64,000 bases of DNA, from IMG/VR virus record IMGVR_UViG_3300042894_007079, positions 1-64,000 of that record. The stretch is one strand, 5' to 3'. The first letter of the stretch is position 1; each line of letters begins with the position of its first letter. This DNA comes from a virus. Below are positions 32,588 to 43,300 of the stretch, piece by piece. The translations under genes were made by a program, and so were the position numbers. Under the pieces are notes generated by a model. The model was not told the DNA's origin. It made no database searches and saw only the letters and a program-made list of their open reading frames with translations.

Positions 32588-35500
32588 ATGTTAAATCATA
32601 AAAATCTGATTTTCTTCAACAAAGAAGGTGATGCATTAAATTTTAATTATAATAACACTCTTGATAGATTTGAGGGTAGTATGTTATTCCATGAAAATTC
32701 TAATGATACCTTTAAGACATATGGTCTATATATGTTTGAAAAAGTTGAGGACTTCGAGTTTGAAGTGCCGGGTGAACTTACAACAAATAAATTTCAATTA
32801 TTTAATGAATATGGATTGCATCTTTATGGTGCTAAATATAGTCAACAACAAATAGAAAGAATTGAGCCGGTAAATAATGATTCTGATTTTTATACAAAAT
32901 GGATTTATGGTGAAAATTTTCATGTAAAGTTTCCAATAGGTACTATTATTAAATTTGATTCTACTATTTATGAGTTTTTAGACACAAATAGAACATATGT
33001 AGTTGTTGGTCAAAAATTAGGTGCTATTATGATTGTTTCTCAAATGGATAATGATACATTTGAGACCAGTTATTATAATCAATATACCGCAGCTGGTTTC
33101 GTAATTAGTAATCTTAATGGAACGGGTACTAATTTAGCTACTTCATCTACACAGTCAATTTATTTTGGTAAAACAATCACTGGAGTTAATGCTGTTGGTG
33201 TTTATAATTATATTGATAGTCTATACAACGACAATCTTTCTCTTTGGAATGAACCAAGTTTTTATGATAAATATTATGTTGGTAAAAAACTTAACATAAT
33301 GAATTCGGCTAAACAGGCTGATGATAGTATTAGTTTTCCTCCATACTACACTCCACTTATTGTCACTGTTGATAATCCTGATTTGACTGACCAATCACAT
33401 TTTGAGTACATATTGAGTAAGAATGATCTTCCAGTGGATACTGATTTAATTATTGAAGTTATTACAAGAACCGATGTTCCAAAAGTTTATGAAGGTCAAC
33501 TTACAATTTCAAATGATGGTAAAATTTTAGCAGAAAGTTATCCACAGATACTTAAACCTGGAACCGAGTTTAAAATTATTGGTTCTCTTAATAATACTAA
33601 CTTTTTTAATGTTTCATATGCTCCTGAGTGGAATGGTATAGTAAATGAGACATTTTTTGCTACTTATTCCCAAGTCGTTTATAATAATCAAATATATGAG
33701 TGTCAACAAGCTTATACACAAAGTTTTGGATCTGCTTCTACTCAGTTTATTACACCAGATGATGTAAACTATTGGGGTCAACCTACTTATATCTATGTGG
33801 ACCAAGGTACTGCAGCTGAGTCAATTTTATTTGGTCAAATTTACTTAACAACTGACAAGTATTATTACGTTTATCCATTTACTCAATCACAACAAACTAC
33901 ATTGGCTTCTGCTGCTGAAAAATATGTTGATGATTTAAAAATCTTTAATATTGACCTTTATTATCAAAAAAATAGATTAAACGCTGATTTAATTTATCCA
34001 AGTAAATATGCTAAGGTCAATTTCTATCATACAAGTGTTGGTCTGACTTATTCTATTGGTGGAGTAAAACAAACTGTAGAAAGACTATGTGGTGTAAAGC
34101 AAGAACTTAATTATGAATTAAACTATGACATATCTGAAAATTTCGAATATAATGTTGTATTTACTGATTTAGATGAGTATGGTTTTAAAATTTTAATTAA
34201 CGGTCAAGTTTACGAAGAAGAATTAGCTTCTGTTTACAGTGGGGCTTTCTTAGATATGGAAAGAACCATTGATAGAACATTAAGAAACTGGTTACAAAGA
34301 AATTTTATTAGACTTTATACAATTGGTATTAGAGCTGACTTGGCTTATACTGGAAATTTCACATCAGTTTTTTATAATTCAATAAGATTTAAAACTCAAT
34401 ATCCTAACGTACCATTAGAACTTGAAGAAGTTATTGTTGGAATTACGGCAGATTATTTTATAGAACATTCTAGAATTTTATTTAATACCGGTACTTATTC
34501 AATGCCTTACTTAAGTTTAAAAATAAATGGCACTGATTATTCCGTTTCATCGGTTCCTGTAAGTTCAAATGTTACTGATGTTCCTGCTACAATAACTAAA
34601 TGGGTTGAAGAACATTCTTTGACTTTATTAGAAAGAGGTATAATTGTTAAAGATATTAATTATTTATTAAAAATTGATGTAAAATCCGTTCAGAACAATT
34701 TAGAAATAGTTGTTAGTAATGGTAGAGTAAACATACCTGGTCTTTTAGATTGGACAGTGACTAAAAAGATTAAAGGAAATATTGGTATGTTTGTTGCTTC
34801 GAATGAGGTATTATTACCTACTTCTTCTACAGCCTCTTTTGAACAAGCTGGTTTTGCTACTGGTATGTTGTTTGGTATAAACAATACAGTTTGGCCTTGG
34901 GTAAATCAAGAATTTAATGTACAATTCTTAGATCCACATGTCATGAATTTAAGCTACCAAGGACCTTTTTGGGGATTGACCGATAGTGTATGTAATTCAT
35001 CGGCATTTATTACACTGGCATTTAATTTAGGATTTGGACAAACCGCTTGTGTTGTACCTGTTGGACCTACCGGAACTGGTGGTCCTTTTGACTTACTGGC
35101 ATTTAGTTCAGGATTTAGTTTAACTTATATAACAAACACATATAATACAAATGCTTACAACTTATCTTCATATCCTGGTTCATCTGGTTTAGTTGATATA
35201 AAGTATGTTCAAATATCAAATTCTTTATATGGATTTGGAGATTCATTAGTTGTGGTTGATGCTTATTTGGGTCAATATTTACAAACTATAAATCTACCTG
35301 GAAATACTCAAAGTATAGAAATGGAGTATAATCCAATAAACAATTATCTGTATTGTTTGTCTGAACAAAATATTTATGTTGTTGATCCAATAGTAAATAT
35401 GTTGATTAGTCAAATATCATTTACGGCTTCTACATCATTTCCTGATCCTACTTGCTTGGCTCGAGATATTGAAATTAATCCAGTAAATGGTGATGTTTAT

Positions 35501-38443
35501 ATCACTTATCAAAACAGAGCACGAGTTGACATTTGGTCTGAGAATAATTTGACTAATAATAGAAGTGCTTACTTAGACAGCTCTACAACTAATTTTCCAT
35601 CTGGTGTCACTACTACTGGTAGAATGGTATTCAATGATTTTGAAGGAGATATGTATATTACTACTGATTCTACATTAGGATATGTCATGAGAGTTAATTC
35701 AAATAGGTCTATACAAACAAACTATGCAATTCCTGGATTAACACATTCAATTTTTTATGAACCGGTTTATGAATCAATTTATGTTTATGGTTCATCAAAT
35801 TTATATCAAATTGATAATGGTGTAACTCAGTCTATATCAATCAATACTTCTGGTTTTAATGATGTTATATTTAATAACTTGACTGGAGAGATGAATATTT
35901 CTGATTCTTCACTTAACTTTACTAAGTTAGATTTGACTACTGATTTACCGACTCAATACGGACTTGCGGATTATGGATATTTAGAACTAAATCAATTCGA
36001 TGGTGATGTTTATTTATCGTCACAATCCTTTAATAAAATTTTAGTTATTCGACCATCTGATGGTTCTGTTCAAAGTTCAATTCCTTTATCGGCTGGTACT
36101 ACAAAATTAGTTTATAATCCAGAAAGAAAGTCTATTTGGTCAATACAACCATCTCTTAATACTCTTATTGAAGTTGAGGTTACAGTTAATAGTCAAATAA
36201 ATATTTTACCGGCTACTTACAGTCCAGTTGATGATAATTTATACGGAACATTAGATCCGAATTATGTACCAAAGACTGATATGTGGATAAAAACTCGTGA
36301 ATATATCAGAAGACCAAGAGAGAATTATGAAGGTGATATTTCTGTTCAATACTACTGGAGATGGATAAATGATCAAAGACCGGAGTTTTTCTTCTATGAT
36401 TTTTCTGGTGACCAATTGCCGATAACCGGTTCGTATGCTTATATTGGTCCAAAGCCACTTGAGCCTGCTACTTTAAATAGAAATCCAAATAAAGATTATA
36501 TGCTTGTTTCGGAACCGGCTTTTCAACAAACAATATTTAGTAGCGTTACAAAGACTTTAAGTTACATAGATGATAATGATGATATATCTATTGAGCCTGA
36601 ACCATTACAATTGTTTATGGGCTTTAAATCTGAAGATGAGGGTCCACTTGGTCAGGTTTTACAATTAATAAAAAAAGAAGATATATCTGTAACAATAGAT
36701 TCAAACCTAACAACTGGTATAAGTATGTATACTTCAGTCGATGGTGGTGATAGAAGAGGTATAATTAATATTGATAGCACTTCTTCTGAAGTTTTTACAG
36801 GATATGGATTGAAACCTAAACAAATTATTGTTTTAAATCTTTATGATGTAACGAATAGTGAAAATCAATATGCTTCTGCAAATCATGCTTCTTTATTTTT
36901 AATTAGAGAAGTTTATACAAAGACAATTGTTTTAGATTTTATAAACAACACTGATACTCTTTTTAATGAAAGAACAGTGGTGCCTAATTTTCCAACTTCT
37001 GGTAATGTTACTTATCTTAGAATGGAAATTAAAGTCAAAGACAGAGAGTTAGGTAGATTTGCGGTCTATGGTCAAACAGAAGAAGAGGATGAAAGATTTA
37101 AAATAGAGTTAAGTAATGTTGGTAAATTGATAGCTCCTGATGAAGTTTTTATTTTTAAAGAATATGATATTTTAGAAGGTGGTATTGATTGGACAATTCT
37201 TAATAGAAAAAGAAAAGAAATGTTAATGATGAAGCATTTGATATATCCATATATCGGTGCTTACAAATCAATTATTAATGCTATCAACTATTTTGGTTAC
37301 AATGATTTGCAATTAAATGAATATTATAAAAATATAAATAGAAATTCTCCCGACTTCTTAAAACTATTTAAAGTGGAAATTCCAGATATATTTGACAATA
37401 CTGTTGAAGGCTGGACAGAAAACGATTATATAAGTAATACTTATCCTAATGAAAATTTTGAGGAAACAAATTTATTTAACTTAACTTATTTCATAACAGA
37501 TAAAGATGGTAATAACGTATTAAATTATAGTTTAGATGAAGTAATAATTAAACTACAGGGTTTAAAGTATTGGTTAAAGAAAAATATAATACCACTAACA
37601 CATAAAATTTTAGATATTACTGGTAGATCCTATTTCAATCACGGTACATATATTACTCATAAAATGGTTGATATAAGAAGTATAAAAATTAAAGATGATA
37701 TGTCACCAGTGACATTTAAGTTGAATGAGACTTATTTAATGCCTGTGAATAGTGGTTCTACTGTTTATAATTGTGTTTTAGACTTTTACTCTATTTTACC
37801 TGGATTCGGTGCTGAAATCAAACCTTCTAGATTTGGAATTCAAGAAAAACCAAAAGTTTATTTAGGAATGACTGTTAGTTTGCCTGATACTTTTGATGTC
37901 AAAATTAGAACTTACAAAACTTATAAAGAGTGGGCTCCGTTTGTCACCTATAATACTGGTGACAAAGTAACCTATTTTGGTAAACTTTACGAATCTGTTA
38001 TTGATAATAATAGAGTTAAAAATCCAAGAAGATTTGAAAACACAACATCCTGGACATCTGATATTACATATCAAACAGCTACAGTTGTAAACTACGACAG
38101 AGAGTTTTATTCTTATAGTGGTTTAGGTTCTACTCAGTCAGTTGCTAGTCCTAATTTAGATGCTGGTAATTGGTTAAAGATTACAGAGTGGAAACAAATT
38201 GATTTTGAACCTGTTCAGACAATAAATGAATTTAGAGAAGGAACAAATTTACTTCCATTCAATTTTGTAATAGATTCAAATATCGATCCATTTTTAGTTA
38301 TAGAGGTGACTAGTGATAATGGATATGGAGAAGTTTTTAGAGATAGGAAAAATTATGAAATTAGAGGTCTTAAAGATTTACAAGAGCCTTATAGATTTAT
38401 CGATCCAATAGGTCCATTTGTTCCTATTAGTCCAGTTTATTAA
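32588..38443 (+). CDS. Giant tail/baseplate structural protein with beta-propeller and carbohydrate-binding-like repeats
   Basis: A 1951-residue protein, mostly beta. The N-terminal half has repeated beta domains of unknown type. Residues about 860-1210 contain blades of an NHL/YVTN-like propeller (LVVVDAYLGQYLQTI, NIYVVDPIVNMLISQI, ILVIRPSDGSVQSSI). Residues about 1500-1760 look like a baseplate wedge type region (helical YPYIGAYKSIINAINYFGY). Near 1775-1870 are two tandem modules of the pattern W..Y..GD.V.Y.GK.Y.S, as in carbohydrate-binding CBM5/12-like repeats. Size, own late box and terminator, and the neighbouring tape measure support a baseplate wedge or receptor-binding role. Confidence 0.7.
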   Translation: MLNHKNLIFFNKEGDALNFNYNNTLDRFEGSMLFHENSNDTFKTYGLYMFEKVEDFEFEVPGELTTNKFQLFNEYGLHLYGAKYSQQQIERIEPVNNDSDFYTKWIYGENFHVKFPIGTIIKFDSTIYEFLDTNRTYVVVGQKLGAIMIVSQMDNDTFETSYYNQYTAAGFVISNLNGTGTNLATSSTQSIYFGKTITGVNAVGVYNYIDSLYNDNLSLWNEPSFYDKYYVGKKLNIMNSAKQADDSISFPPYYTPLIVTVDNPDLTDQSHFEYILSKNDLPVDTDLIIEVITRTDVPKVYEGQLTISNDGKILAESYPQILKPGTEFKIIGSLNNTNFFNVSYAPEWNGIVNETFFATYSQVVYNNQIYECQQAYTQSFGSASTQFITPDDVNYWGQPTYIYVDQGTAAESILFGQIYLTTDKYYYVYPFTQSQQTTLASAAEKYVDDLKIFNIDLYYQKNRLNADLIYPSKYAKVNFYHTSVGLTYSIGGVKQTVERLCGVKQELNYELNYDISENFEYNVVFTDLDEYGFKILINGQVYEEELASVYSGAFLDMERTIDRTLRNWLQRNFIRLYTIGIRADLAYTGNFTSVFYNSIRFKTQYPNVPLELEEVIVGITADYFIEHSRILFNTGTYSMPYLSLKINGTDYSVSSVPVSSNVTDVPATITKWVEEHSLTLLERGIIVKDINYLLKIDVKSVQNNLEIVVSNGRVNIPGLLDWTVTKKIKGNIGMFVASNEVLLPTSSTASFEQAGFATGMLFGINNTVWPWVNQEFNVQFLDPHVMNLSYQGPFWGLTDSVCNSSAFITLAFNLGFGQTACVVPVGPTGTGGPFDLLAFSSGFSLTYITNTYNTNAYNLSSYPGSSGLVDIKYVQISNSLYGFGDSLVVVDAYLGQYLQTINLPGNTQSIEMEYNPINNYLYCLSEQNIYVVDPIVNMLISQISFTASTSFPDPTCLARDIEINPVNGDVYITYQNRARVDIWSENNLTNNRSAYLDSSTTNFPSGVTTTGRMVFNDFEGDMYITTDSTLGYVMRVNSNRSIQTNYAIPGLTHSIFYEPVYESIYVYGSSNLYQIDNGVTQSISINTSGFNDVIFNNLTGEMNISDSSLNFTKLDLTTDLPTQYGLADYGYLELNQFDGDVYLSSQSFNKILVIRPSDGSVQSSIPLSAGTTKLVYNPERKSIWSIQPSLNTLIEVEVTVNSQINILPATYSPVDDNLYGTLDPNYVPKTDMWIKTREYIRRPRENYEGDISVQYYWRWINDQRPEFFFYDFSGDQLPITGSYAYIGPKPLEPATLNRNPNKDYMLVSEPAFQQTIFSSVTKTLSYIDDNDDISIEPEPLQLFMGFKSEDEGPLGQVLQLIKKEDISVTIDSNLTTGISMYTSVDGGDRRGIINIDSTSSEVFTGYGLKPKQIIVLNLYDVTNSENQYASANHASLFLIREVYTKTIVLDFINNTDTLFNERTVVPNFPTSGNVTYLRMEIKVKDRELGRFAVYGQTEEEDERFKIELSNVGKLIAPDEVFIFKEYDILEGGIDWTILNRKRKEMLMMKHLIYPYIGAYKSIINAINYFGYNDLQLNEYYKNINRNSPDFLKLFKVEIPDIFDNTVEGWTENDYISNTYPNENFEETNLFNLTYFITDKDGNNVLNYSLDEVIIKLQGLKYWLKKNIIPLTHKILDITGRSYFNHGTYITHKMVDIRSIKIKDDMSPVTFKLNETYLMPVNSGSTVYNCVLDFYSILPGFGAEIKPSRFGIQEKPKVYLGMTVSLPDTFDVKIRTYKTYKEWAPFVTYNTGDKVTYFGKLYESVIDNNRVKNPRRFENTTSWTSDITYQTATVVNYDREFYSYSGLGSTQSVASPNLDAGNWLKITEWKQIDFEPVQTINEFREGTNLLPFNFVIDSNIDPFLVIEVTSDNGYGEVFRDRKNYEIRGLKDLQEPYRFIDPIGPFVPISPVY

Positions 38444-38450
38444 AACAAAA

Positions 38451-38476
38451 AAACCCACTTTGAAAGTGGGTTTTTT
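38451..38476. terminator. Bidirectional terminator
   Basis: A 10-bp stem (AAACCCACTT/AAGTGGGTTT), TGA loop, A-rich and T-rich flanks, between convergent genes. Confidence 0.9.
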
Positions 38477-38494
38477 ATTTGGTAAATTTATTTA

Positions 38495-39151
38495 TTAAAG
38501 AACTTCACCCTGTAATGTTTCAACAGTTCTCTCTTCTTCAATACTAACACCATCCTCAAATGTAGCACACCAGTTTTGAATTTCACCGCTAAGATTTTTA
38601 GCTGCTGTGTCGTAGAAATTAAATACTTTTGAAATATCACCAATTCTTTTCAAAATATTAGCAAAAGTATAAGAGTCTTTTGTAAGACCTTTAACTTTAT
38701 GTTTTGCAATTAGGTGATAGATATATGTAATCTCAGTTGCGTCAACTTCAAAAGCAATCAATTGATCGTCATTTGTAAATTTTGTATCTTTCATTGAAGC
38801 CAAAAGATTGGTTAATTCAATAGCAAAAAATACCGTATTTACATCGTATTCTAATTTTGTAAGAAGTAAATCTGTTAAAAATTTCCATTGAGGTCTAGTC
38901 AGATGAAAATTGTACTTAGCAACTCTTAAAATATCTGTGTATTCTTTCCACATTATTTGAGCGTTTTTGTAAAGTTCGTCTTTTTCTTGTTCAGATTTTC
39001 CTTTACCCTCGTTAGTTTTCATGTAAGTCTCAATTAAATTAATTTGAGAATCTAATCTTACTTCATTTTCTGTTGAAATCAAAAGATTTTGTACTTCATT
39101 TTCAAAGAAAGATACTTCTGGTTTTACCACATTTGTTTCTATTTTAGCCAT
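38495..39151 (-). CDS. Unrecognised 218-residue helical protein
   Basis: Mostly helical, acidic. Segments such as NLLISTENEVRLDSQINLIETYM and LTRPQWKFLTDLLLTKLEYDVN suggest a bundle. It is the last gene of the minus-strand tape-measure run, so it may be a tail assembly chaperone or minor tail protein (context only). Confidence 0.55.
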   Translation of the reverse strand: MAKIETNVVKPEVSFFENEVQNLLISTENEVRLDSQINLIETYMKTNEGKGKSEQEKDELYKNAQIMWKEYTDILRVAKYNFHLTRPQWKFLTDLLLTKLEYDVNTVFFAIELTNLLASMKDTKFTNDDQLIAFEVDATEITYIYHLIAKHKVKGLTKDSYTFANILKRIGDISKVFNFYDTAAKNLSGEIQNWCATFEDGVSIEEERTVETLQGEVL

Positions 39152-39173
39152 ATTCTTTATTTTTTATTTTTTT

Positions 39174-39425
39174 TTATCCTTTAATAACGTTTGTTGATGT
39201 TATATCAAATAATTCATCTAAAGATGATAATTTGTCTTTAGCATTTGTATATTTTTCAATCCACTTGTCGTGCTCTTCCATCAAATCGGAGTGTTCTCCA
39301 ATTGCTACTAAATTTGTTGTGTAAAGAGCTAAGTTTGCTTTAGCTTCTTCGATTTCAGCTTCGTATTTTTTTCTTAGAGCTGAAATGTAATTCTTTCCTA
39401 ATTCGCTTGTTGTAATCATAATCAA
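39174..39425 (-). CDS. Small coiled-coil protein
   Basis: 83 residues, two long amphipathic helices (KNYISALRKKYEAEIEEAKANLALYTTNL; HDKWIEKYTNAKDKLSSLDELF). The start overlaps the preceding gene's stop by 4 nt. Possibly a tail assembly helper; no family recognised. Confidence 0.5.
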   Translation of the reverse strand: MIMITTSELGKNYISALRKKYEAEIEEAKANLALYTTNLVAIGEHSDLMEEHDKWIEKYTNAKDKLSSLDELFDITSTNVIKG

Positions 39426-39850
39426 ATAATAAATTCTTCGTCTTTAGCATCTTTTTGTTGCTCCTGATATAATTCTTCTACTTTGTTAGCTCTGGCTACT
39501 TTTTCAACGCCATATTTGTTAACAAGAGATGAAAATGTGTTTAGGTCGGTTTTGACCAATTTTACTTTTCCACTATCAATATTAATATTGATTTTATCAA
39601 TTTCTTGTTCAAACAAAATAGTCGAAGATTCCTCGTCATAAGCGTTCAATAAATCTTCGTTTATTGTTATTTTTAATTCTTTTTGTAAAATAAAAGAATA
39701 GTCATCTGCAATTTTTGCAATTTTGACTAGGTTTTTTTGTTTTGAATCACCAATAAATTGAAATTTAAGTGAAATTGGAAATGATTTTTTATTAAAAATG
39801 TTATAAAAATCATCAATGGTGTCTTGCGACAATTCATAAAATCTGTCCAT
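39422..39850 (-). CDS. Unrecognised 142-residue protein
   Basis: An alpha/beta protein with ILQKELKITINEDLLNAYDEES and DLNTFSSLVNKYGVEKVARANKVEELY segments, conserved-looking but unnamed. It overlaps the downstream coiled-coil gene by 4 nt, part of the tape-measure operon. Confidence 0.55.
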   Translation of the reverse strand: MDRFYELSQDTIDDFYNIFNKKSFPISLKFQFIGDSKQKNLVKIAKIADDYSFILQKELKITINEDLLNAYDEESSTILFEQEIDKININIDSGKVKLVKTDLNTFSSLVNKYGVEKVARANKVEELYQEQQKDAKDEEFII

Positions 39851-39893
39851 AGAAAAGTTATTTTTTTATTATAACTTATTTAATTGACAAAGT

Positions 39894-40352
39894 TTATAAA
39901 AATAAAAAAAATAATAAAGATGTAATTGTAATAACAGAAGCTGGAATTACTTTCCAATATAAATTGTTATAATATTTGTTGCTCTGAAATTGCGAGAATC
40001 CATAAACTAAAAGATATGAATATTTATCTACTTTTTTAATTTCATAATATTCATAAAGTTCAGTTAGACCTTTTGTATCTAAGAACTTTTTTAGTTCCAT
40101 TCCGTACTCGGTGATAAAGTTTTCTGAAATTTTATCTATATCTGATTTACGAAGAGAATATTCTTCACCAATTAATTCCTCTGGAATATTTAAAACGGTA
40201 TACATTCTATGCGCGCCATCAATTCTTAAATTAAACTTTGATTCTAATTCTTTCTTAGAATCTTTAACAATTTTTTTATAACTATTAAATAATTTAATTT
40301 TTTTCCAAAGTGAAATATTTTTTTTCATACCCCTTATATTGTTATTCTTCAT
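39894..40352 (-). CDS. C-terminally membrane-anchored protein
   Basis: 152 residues: a basic helical N-terminus, a soluble alpha/beta middle (FNLRIDGAHRMYTVLNIPEEL), and one terminal hydrophobic helix (VIPASVITITSLLFFLFL). It lies 5 nt downstream of the tape-measure gene. An alternative start (MKKNISLW) lies 8 codons in. Function unknown. Confidence 0.5.
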   Translation of the reverse strand: MKNNNIRGMKKNISLWKKIKLFNSYKKIVKDSKKELESKFNLRIDGAHRMYTVLNIPEELIGEEYSLRKSDIDKISENFITEYGMELKKFLDTKGLTELYEYYEIKKVDKYSYLLVYGFSQFQSNKYYNNLYWKVIPASVITITSLLFFLFL

Positions 40353-40357
40353 TTTGT

Positions 40358-43300
40358 TTAGAATAATTGTCCTCCTGATGATGGATATTTTCCTTCTGAT
40401 TGGTCTGAAATAAACTCATCTACTGAAGCAACTGATCTATCTATATTTTTTAACACTTTTAAGATTTCATCCATTCTTTTAAATAATTTACGTTCTTTTT
40501 CTGCATCTTTATTCATAGGTCCAGCTCCTCTTCCAATTCCTTCTTTTACTCTAGTAATTTCAGACCTGACTGCAGCCATCGGTCTTGTAGGTTGTGGTCC
40601 ACCTTCTTTTACAGATCTACCATCTGCTATAGCTCGTGTTATTCCACCTAACATTCTAGCATCAGATATGTTCAATACTTTCATAGCGCCTCCTAATTTC
40701 ATAAGAGCCGTGGCTAATTTATCATATGCGCCGGCTAATGTTATCATTCTTCTTGCAATCTTAGAGATTGGGTCATTTCCAAATAATCCATTAATACCAT
40801 CACCCATAGATTTTAAGAAACCTTTACTATCTTCTGCTTCTGCTAATTTTTTAACTATAAAGTTGAAATCTAACATATTTTTTCCAACCTTTTTCATATA
40901 GTTAGGGTCTATATCAAGTTTAAAGAATTTTCTACCTTGAAATAATATTCTTGCTACTCTGACCATTCTAAGTGCGGTGTCTGCTACAATGTCACCTGTC
41001 GATTTACTTGATGCTCCTGTTGCTTTCATTATTAAAAAACCAACTGGATTTGCTACGGCTAGTAAACCTTCACCTAATGCACCAAGCGCGCCTTTATTCA
41101 TCGACTTTTCTTGAGTCTTCAACCACTTAGTTAAATTCATAAATTGATAAAAAATACCATTTGGTCTGAGTAAATAATTACCCCATCTATATACATCATC
41201 TGAAACACGTAGGTCAAATGCTTTTCTATTTTTCCAAAAAATTTGAGCAGTTCCTGCTAACCCTTTAGCGATATTCTGAGTTCTCCATATTTCTTTTTGA
41301 CTGGCTTTAAGTGTTCTTGCTGTTCTACTAAAAGATTGTAAAGCGTTTTTAACTTTCCAACTCCACTTTTTTGACGGTACTCCTGTTTCTGATAGTTGAA
41401 GCCAGTTTTTTACTTCTCCGAATTTCTTAGCACTAAAAACAATTGCTGATGAAATAGCTTTTATACTTGATATCATAAGTGAGACTTTAGTTGCTCCTTC
41501 CATAACTTCTGATTTCATAAGAGTTTTTATTACTGGTGAGAATGCACCGATTGCTTTGGAAACCCCTGATGCCCATTTCACACTTGGGTAGTTATCAAAT
41601 TGTGCTTTGTTTTTTGAGAAAATTTTAGCAGATTCAACAATACCATAAGTTATTGCCTTTATTCCTTTTTTGACCGCATAAATTGAAACACCTGTACCAA
41701 AAAGACCTTTCTGTTCCATCAGAATCTTATAAACCGGTGCAAAAGCTCCGATTGCTTTTCCTACTCCTTCGGACCATTCTTTTTTCGGTCCACCGGTGAA
41801 GGCTACCTTTGCTCCCGCAAAGAACCAAGCGGCATCAACTATACCCTGAGATATTGTTTTAATTGCTTGTGCGAATTGTTTAGGACTTGGTCCAACTCCT
41901 GAGAATAAAGTTAGAATACCACCCTTCATCATCATTTTATAAACTGGTGCAAACGCACCTAAAGAAATTGCTACACCTTCGGCCCACTCTTTTGTTGGTC
42001 CTTTTTTAAATGCTGCGCTACTTTTATTAAATATCCATGCCACATCTACAATTGATTGCGCAATTATTTTAACAGCACTCTGACCCGCTTTTAGAGCCAC
42101 ATATCCTAATCCTAGTGAACCAACAATAAAACCACCTAACGTAAGTACAGATAGACCAAATACGGTCATTAACGAACCTACACTGACCGCCCACTGCCAT
42201 CCTGGATACTTATCATATTTACCACCTGAGATTATTTTATCTACTTTTACAATTGTTTTTGCAATTAGTGGAACTGCTAAAGTACCCGCCACTATTGCCA
42301 CTGCTCCTAATCCAAAACCTGTAATTGCTAATATACCTAAAGATACCACAGCGTATCCAAATCCAGTCATTGTGGTACCAACACTAAGTATCCATTTCCA
42401 ATCAGGGTATTTAGTATACTTTCCTTTTGATATAATCTTATCAACATCAACAATAGTTTGAGCTATTTTTGGAACCATTTTAGTTCCTATGATAATTGCT
42501 AATGCGCCAAGTCCCATACCTTGAATTGAAAGTATACCTAAGGCAACAACGGCAGCTCCAAATCCAGTCATTGTTATTCCTACACTTGCTATCCACTCTG
42601 CTCCTGGATACTTATTATATTTACCTTTACTGATTATCTTATCAACATCAACAATAGTTTGAGCTATTTTTGGAACCATTTTAGTTCCTATGATAATTGC
42701 TAATGCGCCTAATCCTAAACCAGTTATTGATAATATACCTAATCCTACTACTGCGGCTCCAAATAAAGTCATTGATGTTCCAACACTTGCTATCCAACCG
42801 AGACCAGGATATTTATTGTATTTACCTTTACTAATAATGCTATCTGTTTTGACAATTGTTTTTGCTATTAGAGGTACCATTAAAGTACCAATCATTATTG
42901 CTGCTGCTCCTAACCCTAAACCTGTAAGTGCTATGAAACCTAATCCTACTACTGCTGCTCCAAATCCAGTCATTGCAAGTCCTACTGCCAATACCCATCC
43001 TAAACTAGGGTATTTAGTATATTTACCCATAGCTATTATATGTGAAGATATTGCAACTGCTGCGGCGATTAATGGTACCATCAATACACCTAAAGCGATT
43101 GCACCTGCTCCAACACCTGATACTGCGGCTATACCAACTAATAATACGGCTGGTAACATTGCAAGAACTACAAGTCCTAAACCTATACCAAATAAAACTA
43201 TATTTAATATTTGTGTAGGATCCATTTTAGCTGTCATTGCCAAAATATGAGATGATAACATTATTGCTAGTGATAATGCAACGAAAATTAATGGTATAAG

